Assembly (NCBI RefSeq): GCF_018604545.1
Contig: NZ_CP075896.1
Coordinates: forward strand, 1,426,001-1,490,000
Direction of reading: 5' to 3'
Length of the DNA stretch: 64,000 nucleotides
Origin: Streptomyces koelreuteriae
Lineage (GTDB): Bacteria; Actinomycetota; Actinomycetes; Streptomycetales; Streptomycetaceae
The position numbers and the translations under genes were made by a program. Positions 32,583-42,720 of the stretch are shown in pieces. The notes under the pieces were generated by a model. The model saw only the letters and a list, made by a program, of their open reading frames with translations. It was not told where the DNA came from and searched no databases. The number at the start of each line of letters is the position of its first letter. Within the stretch, counting starts at the first letter, position 1.

Positions 32583-35438
32583 ATGAACGCGATGGGTGCG
32601 CGCTACGAGTTCATGGTGCTGGGGCCGCTGGAGATTCGGCGGGACGGTGTGCCCGTGCCGCTCGGTGCGGCGCGGCTGCGGGCCCTGCTGGCCGCGCTGC
32701 TGGTCGACGCCGGGCGGACCGTGCCCGTGGAGTGCCTCGCCCGCCGGGTGTGGGGCGATCGCCAGCCCGCCCGCGTCCCCAACGCGTTGCAGAACTACGT
32801 ACTGCGGCTGCGCCGCGCCCTCGGCCGCGACCTGCTCCTGACCCGCCCGTCGGGCTATCTGCTCGACGTCACCCCGCAGGACGTCGACCTGCACCGCTTC
32901 ACGGCGCTGGTCCGGCGTGGCCGTACGGCACTGGAGGCGGGGCGGCCGGCCGAGGCGGCCGGGCCCCTGCACGAGGCCGTCCGGCTCTGGCGGGGCGACC
33001 CGCTGCCCGATCTGCCGGCCGAGTCGCTGCGGGAGGTGCTGCCGGCCCTGGGCGAGGCGCTGCTCGACGCCCTGGAACTGCGGATCGACGCCGATCTGGC
33101 GCTGGGGCGGCACGCACGGGTGCTGTCCGAACTGCGCGCCCTCACCGGCGCCCACCCCCTGCGTGAACGCTTTCACGAGCAGCGGATGCTGGCCCTCCAC
33201 CGCAGCGGACGGCAGGGCGAGGCCCTCGACTGCTACCGGGAGGCGGCGGCCACGCTCGCGCGGGAACTGGGCGTCGATCCCGGGGCCGGGCTGCGTGACG
33301 CGCACCGCCGGGTGCTGGCCGGTGACGACGCTCCGGCGGCCTTCACCGGCCGGGAGCGGACCGCGGGCCGGCTGCCCGCCGAGACCACGTCGTTCGTCGG
33401 CCGCGTGAGGGAACTCGACCATGTCGCCGAGCTGTTGACGCGGACCCGGATGGTGACCCTGACCGGTGTCGGGGGTGTCGGCAAGACCCGGCTGGCGCTG
33501 CGCGCCGCGACCCGGTCGGCCGACGCCTTCCCGGACGGAGTGTGGCTCGCGGACCTGGCGGCGCTGACCGATCCGGGCCTGCTGGACCGGGCGGTGGCGG
33601 AGTCGCTCGGTCTGCGCAACCACTCCAGCCGGCCCGTGGCCGACGCGGTGACCGAGCATCTGCGCGACCGGCGGCTGCTGTTGGTCCTGGACAACTGCGA
33701 GCACCTCGTGGAGCCGGTCGCCGCCCTGGTGCTGCGGCTGCTGCGGTGGGCGCCGCAGCTGACCGTGCTGGCCACCAGCCGGGAGCGGCTGACGGTCCCG
33801 GGAGAGCACGTCGTCGTGGTCCCCGGCCTCGCCCTGCCCGAGCGGGCCGACGACACCGGCTGCGAGGCGCTGCGGCTGCTCGCCGACCGGGCCGCGGCCT
33901 CGGCGCCCGGCTTCCGCGTCACCGAGGCGAACCGCGCCGACGTGGCCGAGCTGTGCCACCGTCTGGACGGCATCCCGCTCGCCGTCGAGCTGGCCGCCGT
34001 ACGACTGAACACCCTGGCCGCCGGGGAGATCCTGGACCGGCTCGAGGACCGCTTCCGGCTGCTGGCCGCGCCCCGGGGCGGCGGCCCGGACCACCGGCGG
34101 CGCACCCTGCGCCAGGTCATCGACTGGAGCCACGAGCTGTGCACCGAGGCCGAGCGGCTGCTGTGGAGCCGGCTCTCCGTCTTCACCGGCGGCTTCGACC
34201 TCGACGCCGCCGAGGCGGTCGGCAGCGGCGGGGCACTCGCCCCGGGGGACATCCGGGATCTGCTGGCGGCGCTGGTCGACAAGTCGATCGTGTACGCCGG
34301 TCATGCCGGGCCGCGGGTCAGATACCGGCTGCTGGAGACGATCCGCCAGTACGGCCGGGACCGGCTCGACGAACGCGGTGAGGTGCCGGCGGTCCGGCTG
34401 CGCCACGTACGCCACTACCGGGAGCTGGCCGCCCGGGCCGCCGCCGGGTGGTGCGGGCCGCGGGAGGTGGACTGGCTCACCCGGCTCCGTCTCGACCTGC
34501 CCAACATCCGCTCGGCGCTCGACCTGTGCGCGACCGCCCCGGACCTGACCGGCACGGGCCTGGACATCGCGGTCGACCTGGGCCGCACCCGGTGCTGGTT
34601 CTTCAGCAGCACCCTCGGGGAGGGCCGGCACTGGCTGGAGCGGCTGCTGGCCCGCCCGGACGCCGCCCTCCGCCCGGAGCAGGACATCGCCGCCCGGGCG
34701 ATGACGGTGTGGATCGCCCTCTGCCAGGGCGACCGGTCCTCCGTCCGGGCCTTCCTGGACGCGTGCCGGCCGGCCGGGGCCACCCCGGAGGCCCACCCCG
34801 CGGTCCGGTTCGTCGAGGGCGCCCACGCGCTGCTCGTCGACGGCGACAGCGCGGCGGTCGACCGGCTCGCCCGGGCCCGTGAGGCGTTCCGGGCCGCGGG
34901 ACTGCCGGGGGACGCGCACATGGCCACCATGATGTGGGCCATGGCCGCCGCCTTCCTGGGCCCCCGCGACACCGCTCTGGCCACCCGCTCGGTGTATGTC
35001 GCCGAGGCCGAGGCGTCCGGCGCCGAATGGGCCGGGAGCTGGGCGACCTGGTGCGCGGGGGTCACCGAGCTGCGGTACGGCGATCCGGCCCGGGCGCTGC
35101 CCCGGCTGCGGGACGCCCTGGCCAGGCAGCGGGCGGTCGGCGACAACTGGGGCCCGTTGTGGGGAGTGGAGAGCCTGGCGTGGGCGACGGCCGCCGTCGC
35201 CCGGCCCGGCCCGGCGGCCACGCTGCTCGGTGCCGCCGAAGGGCTGCGCCGGGACATGGGGGTGGACCTGACCGGCCTGCTGCCGTTCCACACCGCGCAC
35301 CTGTCCACGGAGCTGCGCGTCCGGGAGGAACTCGGCGACGAGGCCTACGTCATGGCGCACGACGCAGGCCTCACGGCGGCCGACCGGGTGGCCCTGGCTC
35401 TGGAACTCACCCAGGGGACGCGGCACCGGAGGGAGTAG
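32583..35438 (+). CDS. SARP/AfsR-type pathway regulator with BTAD and NB-ARC domains
   Basis: 951 residues. The N-terminal winged HTH (~5-95, MVLGPLEIRRDGVPVPLGAA, LLAALLVDAGRTVPVECLA) and BTAD (~95-245) are the SARP module. A P-loop NTPase follows (GVGGVGKTRLALRAA near 294, with LLLVLDNCEHL and the DGIPLAVELAA motif), then a helical repeat C-terminus. Such proteins usually activate natural-product genes. It is divergent from the precursor-lanB pair, so that is the likely target. A TAGCAT -10-like hexamer (32576-32581) lies just upstream; ATG 32592 is an alternative start. Its stop is 3 bases from the convergent rsgA stop. Confidence 0.9.
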   Translation: MNAMGARYEFMVLGPLEIRRDGVPVPLGAARLRALLAALLVDAGRTVPVECLARRVWGDRQPARVPNALQNYVLRLRRALGRDLLLTRPSGYLLDVTPQDVDLHRFTALVRRGRTALEAGRPAEAAGPLHEAVRLWRGDPLPDLPAESLREVLPALGEALLDALELRIDADLALGRHARVLSELRALTGAHPLRERFHEQRMLALHRSGRQGEALDCYREAAATLARELGVDPGAGLRDAHRRVLAGDDAPAAFTGRERTAGRLPAETTSFVGRVRELDHVAELLTRTRMVTLTGVGGVGKTRLALRAATRSADAFPDGVWLADLAALTDPGLLDRAVAESLGLRNHSSRPVADAVTEHLRDRRLLLVLDNCEHLVEPVAALVLRLLRWAPQLTVLATSRERLTVPGEHVVVVPGLALPERADDTGCEALRLLADRAAASAPGFRVTEANRADVAELCHRLDGIPLAVELAAVRLNTLAAGEILDRLEDRFRLLAAPRGGGPDHRRRTLRQVIDWSHELCTEAERLLWSRLSVFTGGFDLDAAEAVGSGGALAPGDIRDLLAALVDKSIVYAGHAGPRVRYRLLETIRQYGRDRLDERGEVPAVRLRHVRHYRELAARAAAGWCGPREVDWLTRLRLDLPNIRSALDLCATAPDLTGTGLDIAVDLGRTRCWFFSSTLGEGRHWLERLLARPDAALRPEQDIAARAMTVWIALCQGDRSSVRAFLDACRPAGATPEAHPAVRFVEGAHALLVDGDSAAVDRLARAREAFRAAGLPGDAHMATMMWAMAAAFLGPRDTALATRSVYVAEAEASGAEWAGSWATWCAGVTELRYGDPARALPRLRDALARQRAVGDNWGPLWGVESLAWATAAVARPGPAATLLGAAEGLRRDMGVDLTGLLPFHTAHLSTELRVREELGDEAYVMAHDAGLTAADRVALALELTQGTRHRRE

Positions 35439-35441
35439 AAC

Positions 35442-36548
35442 TCACGAGCGCCAGTGCGCTCCGCGCTTGGCCTCCATCGCGGCCCGTCCGATCGCCCCCT
35501 TCCGCTTCCAGTCCTTGCGGATCTCGGCCCGGAGCCGGGCGTCGGTCTTGGCGACGATGCGCTGGTTCTCCCGCAGGAGCTTGCGGTAGCTGTCGAGCCG
35601 CCGCTCCGGCAGCTCACCGGTCTCGATGGCGGCCAGCACCGCGCAGCCCGGCTCGGCCTCGTGGGCGCAGTCGTGGAAGCGGCACCGCTCGGCCAGTTCC
35701 TCGATCTCGGAGAACACCTGCCCGACGCCGGTCTCGGCGTCCCAGAGTCCGACGCCCCGCAGCCCGGGGGTGTCGATGAGGACCCCGCCGCCGGGCAGGG
35801 CGAGCAGGTTGCGGGTGGTCGTGGTGTGCCGGCCCTTGCCGTCGACGTCCCGGGTGGCCTGGACGGTCATGACGTCCTCGCCGAGCAGCGCGTTGGCGAG
35901 GGTCGACTTGCCCGCGCCGGACTGCCCGAGCAGCACGGACGTACCACCGGCGACGATCGCCGCGAGGACGTCGAGCCCGTCTCCGTCGACCGAGCTGACG
36001 GGCACCACCGGCACGCCGGGCGCGCTGGTCTCCACGTCCTGCACGAGATGGGAGAGGGTGACGGCGTCCGGCACGAGGTCGGCCTTGGAGAGGACGACGA
36101 CGGGCTGCGCCCCGGACTCCCAGGCGAGCGCGAGGAAGCGTTCGACCCGGCCCAGGTCGAGCTCGACCGCGAGGGACACGGCGACGATGGCGTGGTCGAC
36201 GTTGGCCGCGAGGATCTGCCCCTCGGACCGCTTGGAGGAGGTGGAGCGGACGAACGCGGTGCGGCGCGGCAGATACGCGCGGACGTAGCGCGGGTTCCCG
36301 CCCGGTTCGACGGCGACCCAGTCGCCGGTGCACACGACCCGCAGCGGGTCGTGCGGCGTGACGAACGCGGTGTCGGCCCGCAGGATGCCGTCGGCGGTGA
36401 CGACATCGCACTGGCCTCGGTCGACCCGGATCACGCGTCCGGGCAGCAGGCCTTCGGTGTCGTAGGGGGCGAACTCGGCCGCCCATGCGTCGTCCCAGCC
36501 GTAGGGAGCGAGCGCGGAGGAAACGGAGGAAGCGGAGCTGGAGGTCAA
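35442..36548 (-). CDS. rsgA: Ribosome small-subunit-dependent GTPase RsgA
   Basis: 368 residues. An OB-fold domain (~35-100) precedes a circularly permuted GTPase with G4 VVLSKADL, G1 LLGQSGAGKSTLANAL, G2 region GRHTTTTRNL and G3 DTPGLRGVG. A C-terminal zinc knuckle has C-x4-C-x-H-x5-C (CRFHDCAHEAEPGC). It aids maturation of the 30S subunit. The start is probably TTG at 36548, with GGAAAGG about 8 bases upstream. A 22-codon ORF with a perfect ribosome site lies just ahead (36595-36663). Confidence 0.92.
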   Translation of the reverse strand: MTSSSASSVSSALAPYGWDDAWAAEFAPYDTEGLLPGRVIRVDRGQCDVVTADGILRADTAFVTPHDPLRVVCTGDWVAVEPGGNPRYVRAYLPRRTAFVRSTSSKRSEGQILAANVDHAIVAVSLAVELDLGRVERFLALAWESGAQPVVVLSKADLVPDAVTLSHLVQDVETSAPGVPVVPVSSVDGDGLDVLAAIVAGGTSVLLGQSGAGKSTLANALLGEDVMTVQATRDVDGKGRHTTTTRNLLALPGGGVLIDTPGLRGVGLWDAETGVGQVFSEIEELAERCRFHDCAHEAEPGCAVLAAIETGELPERRLDSYRKLLRENQRIVAKTDARLRAEIRKDWKRKGAIGRAAMEAKRGAHWRS

Positions 36549-36594
36549 GGGTGACCCTTTCCAAGGTCGGCCCCCGGCCCGACGGTCGGTCGGA

Positions 36595-36663
36595 TCAGCC
36601 GGTGGCCATGGAGGTGGACTTGATGAACTGGATGCGGGCAGCGCTCGTCGCAGTGACAGCCAT
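36595..36663 (-). CDS. 22-residue leader ORF upstream of rsgA
   Basis: ATG at 36663, stop TGA at 36595. The peptide starts MAVTATSAARIQ and ends FIKSTSMATG. A perfect AGGAGGT ribosome site stands 8 bases upstream, much better than that of rsgA itself. It ends 46 bases before the rsgA start, and a GTCGG/CCGAC hairpin can form in the gap. This arrangement resembles attenuator leader peptides that regulate a downstream gene by ribosome stalling. The function is inferred, and homologues are unknown to me. Confidence 0.6.
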   Translation of the reverse strand: MAVTATSAARIQFIKSTSMATG

Positions 36664-36772
36664 CGGTCAACACCTCCTCGTCCTCGAACTCTTCGGTTCT
36701 CGTCTGCTCTGTCGGCCCTGTTCGGCCTCTCGTGGAACCGCCGTCACGGTATCCCGTCACGGCGGAGTCGCG

Positions 36773-38266
36773 TCAACCGGTTTTCGCGCAGTCCTCGCCA
36801 TTGAGCTCGAAGTCGTACGGCGGGGAGTTCTTGCCGCGCCAGGAGGCGAGGAAGCCGAAGGCCAGGTCGTCGCCCGCCCGGACCGACTTGTTGTAGTCGG
36901 CGGCGGTGGCGGTGACGCGGGAGCCGTCCTGGGAGACGGAGGCGTCCCACATCTGGCCGACCTGCTGGCCGTCCCGGAAGGACCAGGAGACGCGCCAGGA
37001 GTCGAGGGGCTCGTTGGTGGTGACGGTGACGGTGGCCTGGAAGCCGTCGGGCCACTGGTTGACCAGGTCGTACTCGACCCGGCAGGTGGGGTCCTCGCTC
37101 TCGCGCTCTTCCGGGCGTTCGGTGGGCGAGGAGGTGCCCTGCGGTTCGGTCCGGCTGTCGCCGCTCTCCGGCTTGCCGGGCTTCTGCGACTTCCCCGTGT
37201 TCTCGGTGGCCTTGCCGGCCGGCTTCGAGGTCGCGGGCGGCAGGGAGGGAACCGACGGCACGGACAGGTCGGGGTCGGCCACCGGCTGACGGCCGATGTC
37301 GCCGCGTGCCCCGAGGTCGTCGTCGCCTCCGCCGAAGGGCATCATCGAGACGCCGAGGGCCAGGACGGAGACCAGGACGGCGGCGACGAGGAGGCCGTTG
37401 CGGGCGACGCGCGCCTTCTGCGCGCCCTCCTCCGATTCCCCGGGCGGCAGTTCCGCCCGGCCGGGACGGCCGGCGCCGAGCCGCACCTCGGCGGCGCGGC
37501 GGCGGCGCTCCAGATAGGCGAGCCCGCCCCAGCCGATCACCCCGCCGGCCAGCGCCCCGGGCAGTCCTCCGCCGTGCAGGCGCAGACAGGCGGCGGCCTC
37601 GGCGCACTGCACGCAGGTGGCGAGGTGCCGGGAGAGGTCGCCCGGGGCGTCGGCCGCGGGGGCCCGGGTGACGGCGTCCAGCAGCCGGGCGTAGCTGCGG
37701 CACCGGGCGTCCATCGGTGTGTCGAGGTGGTTGCGGTGGCAGCGGTCCCGGAACAGGGTCCGCACCTGCTGGAGTTCGTCGTCGGCGGTGGCCGGGTCGA
37801 GGCCCAGGCGACGGGCGACCAGGGACAGCGGCAGCGCCTCCACCTCGGCCAGCCACAGCAGTTCGGCGTCCGCCTGCTGGAGGTCGCGCAGTCCGCGCAG
37901 GGCGAGCGGGCGCTGCAGCGGCGGTCCGGTGTAGCGGGCAGCCTTGTCCGAGTTGAGCCAGAGCCGCAGGTCGGGGTCGAGTTTGTGGCCCTGTCCCGCG
38001 TCCTCCCAGTCCGCGGCCGTGGTGCGTACGGCGGTCAGCAGCAGGGGTATGCGGGGCAGCCGGACGGGGCGGCGGCCGGAGGTGCGGGCCGGTCCGGCAT
38101 CGGCGGCGCGTGCCTCACGGATGCCGTGTGCGAACGCCTCGCGGCCCAGCTGTGCGGCGGCCGTGGATCCGGACGTGCACAGGTCGGCGTAGGCGAGGAC
38201 CGCGTCCCAGCACTCGGAGAACAGCGCGGCCTCGGAGGCGTCCTGAGGGGTCGGCAGGTCGGGCAT
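36773..38266 (-). CDS. Membrane protein: sigma/anti-sigma-like cytoplasmic part with outward CBM2 domain
   Basis: 497 residues. The N-terminal ~200 residues include a sigma-region-4-like helix set (LLWLAEVEALPLSLVARRLG, VRTLFRDRC) and a zinc-type H-x3-C-x2-C motif (RHLATCVQC) as in anti-sigma factors. Two hydrophobic segments follow (~235-250 and ~290-310), then a Pro/Ser/Thr linker, and a C-terminal carbohydrate-binding module family 2 (~392-497) with the two terminal cysteines (TCRVEYDLVNQW ... ELNGEDC) and surface Trp residues. The ATG at 38266 has AGGAGACTC upstream. It may sense plant polysaccharide outside the cell. Family wording is by inspection. Confidence 0.75.
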   Translation of the reverse strand: MPDLPTPQDASEAALFSECWDAVLAYADLCTSGSTAAAQLGREAFAHGIREARAADAGPARTSGRRPVRLPRIPLLLTAVRTTAADWEDAGQGHKLDPDLRLWLNSDKAARYTGPPLQRPLALRGLRDLQQADAELLWLAEVEALPLSLVARRLGLDPATADDELQQVRTLFRDRCHRNHLDTPMDARCRSYARLLDAVTRAPAADAPGDLSRHLATCVQCAEAAACLRLHGGGLPGALAGGVIGWGGLAYLERRRRAAEVRLGAGRPGRAELPPGESEEGAQKARVARNGLLVAAVLVSVLALGVSMMPFGGGDDDLGARGDIGRQPVADPDLSVPSVPSLPPATSKPAGKATENTGKSQKPGKPESGDSRTEPQGTSSPTERPEERESEDPTCRVEYDLVNQWPDGFQATVTVTTNEPLDSWRVSWSFRDGQQVGQMWDASVSQDGSRVTATAADYNKSVRAGDDLAFGFLASWRGKNSPPYDFELNGEDCAKTG

Positions 38267-38437
38267 GAGTCTCCTGCATCCACAAGCGAGGTCAACTCAC
38301 CATGTTGGCAAAGGAGTTGGGGGGAACCTCGCGGCAGGGGAGGAGTTTTTCACGTTCTCGACACAACTGACAAGCCGCGTTTTCAAATCCTGACGCAGCC
38401 GACTCCGGAAGTAGATACGCACGGGACGCCGAAACGT

Positions 38438-38475
38438 CTCGATGGCGACCCGAATCACTTCGGATCGCCATCGAG
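38438..38475 (-). terminator. Hairpin after the radical SAM gene
   Basis: CTCGATGGCGA (38438-38448) pairs with TCGCCATCGAG (38465-38475), with inner CCGAA/TTCGG and a TCAC loop; one mismatch in 17 pairs. It starts 25 bases after the stop codon. Confidence 0.8.
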
Positions 38476-38499
38476 GCGCAGTGGGAGCGGAGTCCGGCG

Positions 38500-39825
38500 T
38501 CAGATCTCCACCGGCTCGTCCGCGGGCAGGCTGTCCATGAAGGAGCTGACCGAGAAGACCGCGTTGCCGGCGCCGGGGGGACCGTAGCCGGGGGGCGAGG
38601 AGAGACCGAAGTCCTCAATGGTCTGGCGGTACGCCTGGAGCAGACGGATGTGGTACTCCAGGGGCGCGCCCTGCGGGTTGGCCTTGCCGAGCGGGGTCGT
38701 GGGCTCGGGGCACCAGGTGGTGAAGCGGGGCGTGATGCCGTGCGACATGAAGAAGCGCAGGCCCTCGGTGGTGGAGTCGATGGCCTCGTCGACGGTCTTG
38801 AACCCGAAGGGCTCGGCCATCTCCACGCCCGCGACGAAGTTGGGGATGACGTTGCGCGCGCCGAAGATGTCCGCCGAGTCGAGGATGCGCTTGTGCCACT
38901 CGTCGCGGCCGACGTAGCGCTCCTTGCCCGGGCAGTACATCTTGAAGAGGTACTCGTCCCACACCTCGTAGTTGGGGTGGTAGATCTGCACCCCGTAGTC
39001 CTTGAAGCGCTGGACGTCGTCCTTGGGCAGCGCCTGGGCGACGACCTTGCCGATCCAGCGGCCCGGGAAGTACTCCTCGATGGCCTTGGCGTACCGCCCG
39101 TAGAAGTCCGCCTCGTCCAGGCCCTGGACCTTCGTCGTGATCGCGCCGCCGGTGAGCGTGTAGGCGGTGGACACCTTCGCGGTGTCGTACTTGTCGATGA
39201 TCTCGAGCGCCTCGAGGACTTCGTCGACGTCCTTCACACCCGTGTAGGGGCGGCCCGCCGCCTTGTGCTGGCGCCAGTTGTGGTTGATGTCGCAGTACTG
39301 GCACTCCTCCTTGGCGCCGAAGTACTGGCAGACACGGAAGGCGGTCAGGTAGATCAGGTAGCCCCACTGGATGGTCGGGGCCACCTCCATGACCGACTTC
39401 CCGTTGGCGAGGGTGTGGCGGTAGTACTCGGGCATCGGCGGCACGCCGACGTCGGAGATCCGCTTGCCGTCGAGGTAGAGGCCGAGCACGCCGTCCTCGT
39501 TCGCGGCGACGCGGTAGGGCGAGGCGGGGTTCACCCGGACCGAGACGACGGTCCGCCGCAGGTCGTACGGGCCGCCGGTGAGGATGATCTCCTCGGGCGG
39601 CCGGCGCAGCGCGGCCTCGCCCAGCTCGGGCAGGGTGCCGTGGTCGAACGAGAAGATGAAGTACGACTTCGGCTTGACCTCGCCACCCTCGTTGTCACTG
39701 AGCGCGGACGGGTCGAAAGCCACTCCGCCCCGAAGCAGGTCCTCCTTGAAGACGGCCTCCCGCGGGACATGCGGGAATCGCTCCATCAGATCCTCGACCA
39801 GCGCGGTACGGCTGCCGCTGCTCAT
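38500..39825 (-). CDS. Radical SAM-like protein with C-x8-C-x2-C motif
   Basis: 441 residues. The cluster motif near residue 175 is CQYFGAKEECQYCDIN: three cysteines spaced x8 and x2, not the normal x3 and x2, but followed by the usual aromatic-rich context. The body fits a TIM-barrel radical SAM enzyme (TLTGGAITT, PNFVAGVEM, FFMSHGITPRFTTWCPEP). GGGAGGAGA stands before the ATG at 39825. No obvious partner is adjacent and it is followed by a terminator, so it is monocistronic. The substrate is unknown. Confidence 0.78.
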   Translation of the reverse strand: MSSGSRTALVEDLMERFPHVPREAVFKEDLLRGGVAFDPSALSDNEGGEVKPKSYFIFSFDHGTLPELGEAALRRPPEEIILTGGPYDLRRTVVSVRVNPASPYRVAANEDGVLGLYLDGKRISDVGVPPMPEYYRHTLANGKSVMEVAPTIQWGYLIYLTAFRVCQYFGAKEECQYCDINHNWRQHKAAGRPYTGVKDVDEVLEALEIIDKYDTAKVSTAYTLTGGAITTKVQGLDEADFYGRYAKAIEEYFPGRWIGKVVAQALPKDDVQRFKDYGVQIYHPNYEVWDEYLFKMYCPGKERYVGRDEWHKRILDSADIFGARNVIPNFVAGVEMAEPFGFKTVDEAIDSTTEGLRFFMSHGITPRFTTWCPEPTTPLGKANPQGAPLEYHIRLLQAYRQTIEDFGLSSPPGYGPPGAGNAVFSVSSFMDSLPADEPVEI

Positions 39826-40028
39826 CCCGTGTCTCCTCCCGGCTCGGACGTACGACTCCTCACGGTATGCCCATGGCTGCGCGCGAGCGGTACCGGGTCC
39901 CCTCGGAGCGGGGGCACTACCCCACCCGGCGGTGCACACGGCGGCCGAGCCTCGTCAGCCGATCCGATTCAGGCGAAGTATCCCCTATGTCACTCAATGT
40001 CCGGACCGGCCGCCCACGAAGGCGCCCC

Positions 40029-41036
40029 TCACGCCTCCCGCTCCAGCGCCGCCAGATCGACCCCGTAGGCCGGCTTCCCTCCTGCCACCAGCCGTTCCGT
40101 CTCCTCCGTGATCGTCAGGCCGAGGCGGGCCAGCTCGTTGCCCTGGGAGCCCGCGAGGTGGGGGGTGATGAAGGCGCCGGGGAGGTCGTAGAGGGGGGAG
40201 TCGGTGGGGAGGGGCTCGGGGTCGGTGACGTCGAGGATGGCGGTGAGGCGCTCGGCGCGCAGTTCCGCCACCAGGGCGTCGTGGTCGACCAGTGCGCCGC
40301 GCGCGGTGTTGACGAGGACCGCCCCGTCGGGCATCAGGGCCAGCTCGCGGCGGCCGATCAGGTGGTGGGTCTCGGGGGTCTCGGGGGCGTGGACGGTGAC
40401 GATGTCGGAGGTGCGCAGCAGGTCGTCCAGCGGCAGCAGGGGGACGCCCAGCGCGGCGGCCGCCGCCTCGTCGACGTACGGGTCGGTGAGGGCGGGCCGC
40501 AGATCGAAGGGGCGGAGCAGTTCGAGGACGCGGCGGCCGATGCGGGAGGCACCGATGACGCCGACGCGGCGGCCGTGGTTGCCGATGCCGGGGACGATGC
40601 CCCAGCCGGAGGAGGTGCGGGACGTGCGCATCCGGTCGCGTGCGGCGAGGACGTCCTTCCCGGCGAGCAGGATCATGGCGAGGGTGTACTCGGCGACCGG
40701 CAGCGCGTTGGCGACGGCGGCCGAGGAGACGGCGATGCCCCGCTGCCAGATCCCGGGGGTGGCGAAGGACTTCACCGAGCCGGCCGAGTGCAGTACGGCG
40801 CGCAGCCGGGGAGCCGCGTCGAGGACCGTCTCGTCGATCCGGGGACAGCCCCAGCCGGTGACCAGGATCTCGGTCCGGGCCAGCACGTCGCGCACCCGCG
40901 GGTCGGTGAAGTCCCGCGCCACGAGGTCGGGGTCGATGTCCACGGACTCCCGCAGCCGCGCCAGCACCTCGGGCAGGAAGACCAGCGGCACGTTCTCGGC
41001 GGCCATGGCGAACAGTGCCTGGGGGCGCTGGCTCAA
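40029..41036 (-). CDS. D-isomer-specific 2-hydroxyacid dehydrogenase family
   Basis: 335 residues. The NAD-binding Rossmann fold has RRVGVIGASRIGRRVLELL. The catalytic set is present: Arg in LVNTARGALVD, Glu in DVTDPEPLP, and His in ITPHLAGSQGNE. It interconverts a 2-oxoacid and D-2-hydroxyacid with NAD(H). The TTG at 41036 is chosen because GGAAGG lies 9 bases upstream and typical homologues start at SQRPQALFAM; ATG 41006 is an alternative. It is divergent from the alditol oxidase, so both could act on sugar-derived acids or alcohols. The true substrate is unknown. Confidence 0.85.
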   Translation of the reverse strand: MSQRPQALFAMAAENVPLVFLPEVLARLRESVDIDPDLVARDFTDPRVRDVLARTEILVTGWGCPRIDETVLDAAPRLRAVLHSAGSVKSFATPGIWQRGIAVSSAAVANALPVAEYTLAMILLAGKDVLAARDRMRTSRTSSGWGIVPGIGNHGRRVGVIGASRIGRRVLELLRPFDLRPALTDPYVDEAAAAALGVPLLPLDDLLRTSDIVTVHAPETPETHHLIGRRELALMPDGAVLVNTARGALVDHDALVAELRAERLTAILDVTDPEPLPTDSPLYDLPGAFITPHLAGSQGNELARLGLTITEETERLVAGGKPAYGVDLAALEREA

Positions 41037-41158
41037 GGAGGTGACCTTCCGGGGCGACGGCGCAACGGCGGAACCGATGCGGTAGAAAACGCTCTCTACG
41101 ACATCCCCACGGTAGGCCGGGCCGGGCGGCCGGAGCAATGGACACCGTGCCGAGGTAG

Positions 41159-42466
<1,308 letters not shown>

Positions 42467-42613
42467 GCCGCCCGCCTTCTGACACGCCGCCTTCTGACAC
42501 ACCGCCTCCTGACACGCCCCCCCCTCGGCGCGCCTCGCCCGCGCGCTGAGGCATCATGAACGAGCCACGGCCGGTCTTTGCCGGTCCCACCAGGAGCGCA
42601 CTTTATAAAGCCC

Positions 42614-42636
42614 CTTTCCAAACCCCTTGTCGAAAG
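42614..42636 (+). promoter_or_regulatory. Operator-like inverted repeat before the ROK gene
   Basis: CTTTC (42614-42618), 13 bases, then GAAAG (42632-42636). The inside carries AACCCCTTGTCGAA, which recurs with one change upstream of the binding-protein gene at 44050. It lies 85 bases before the ROK start and is probably an autoregulatory site. Confidence 0.55.
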
Positions 42637-42720
42637 TCCCGCCAGCCCATAGCCTTGCGCCGCGCCGGTGCCGACGACGACCCCGGCCAGGGCCGGTCTG
42701 GGAAGGAATGGGGCACCCCG

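Noticed and set aside
29025..35426. A single 2133-residue minus-strand open frame
   Set aside because: Only the part from about 32225 downwards is LanB. The upstream portion is antisense to the SARP-type gene and shows no domain; it is open merely because of high G+C.
38500..39825. Radical SAM enzyme as part of the RiPP cluster
   Set aside because: It lies 6 kb away behind rsgA and the CBM2 gene, is monocistronic with its own terminator, and shows no precursor-binding domain that I can see.
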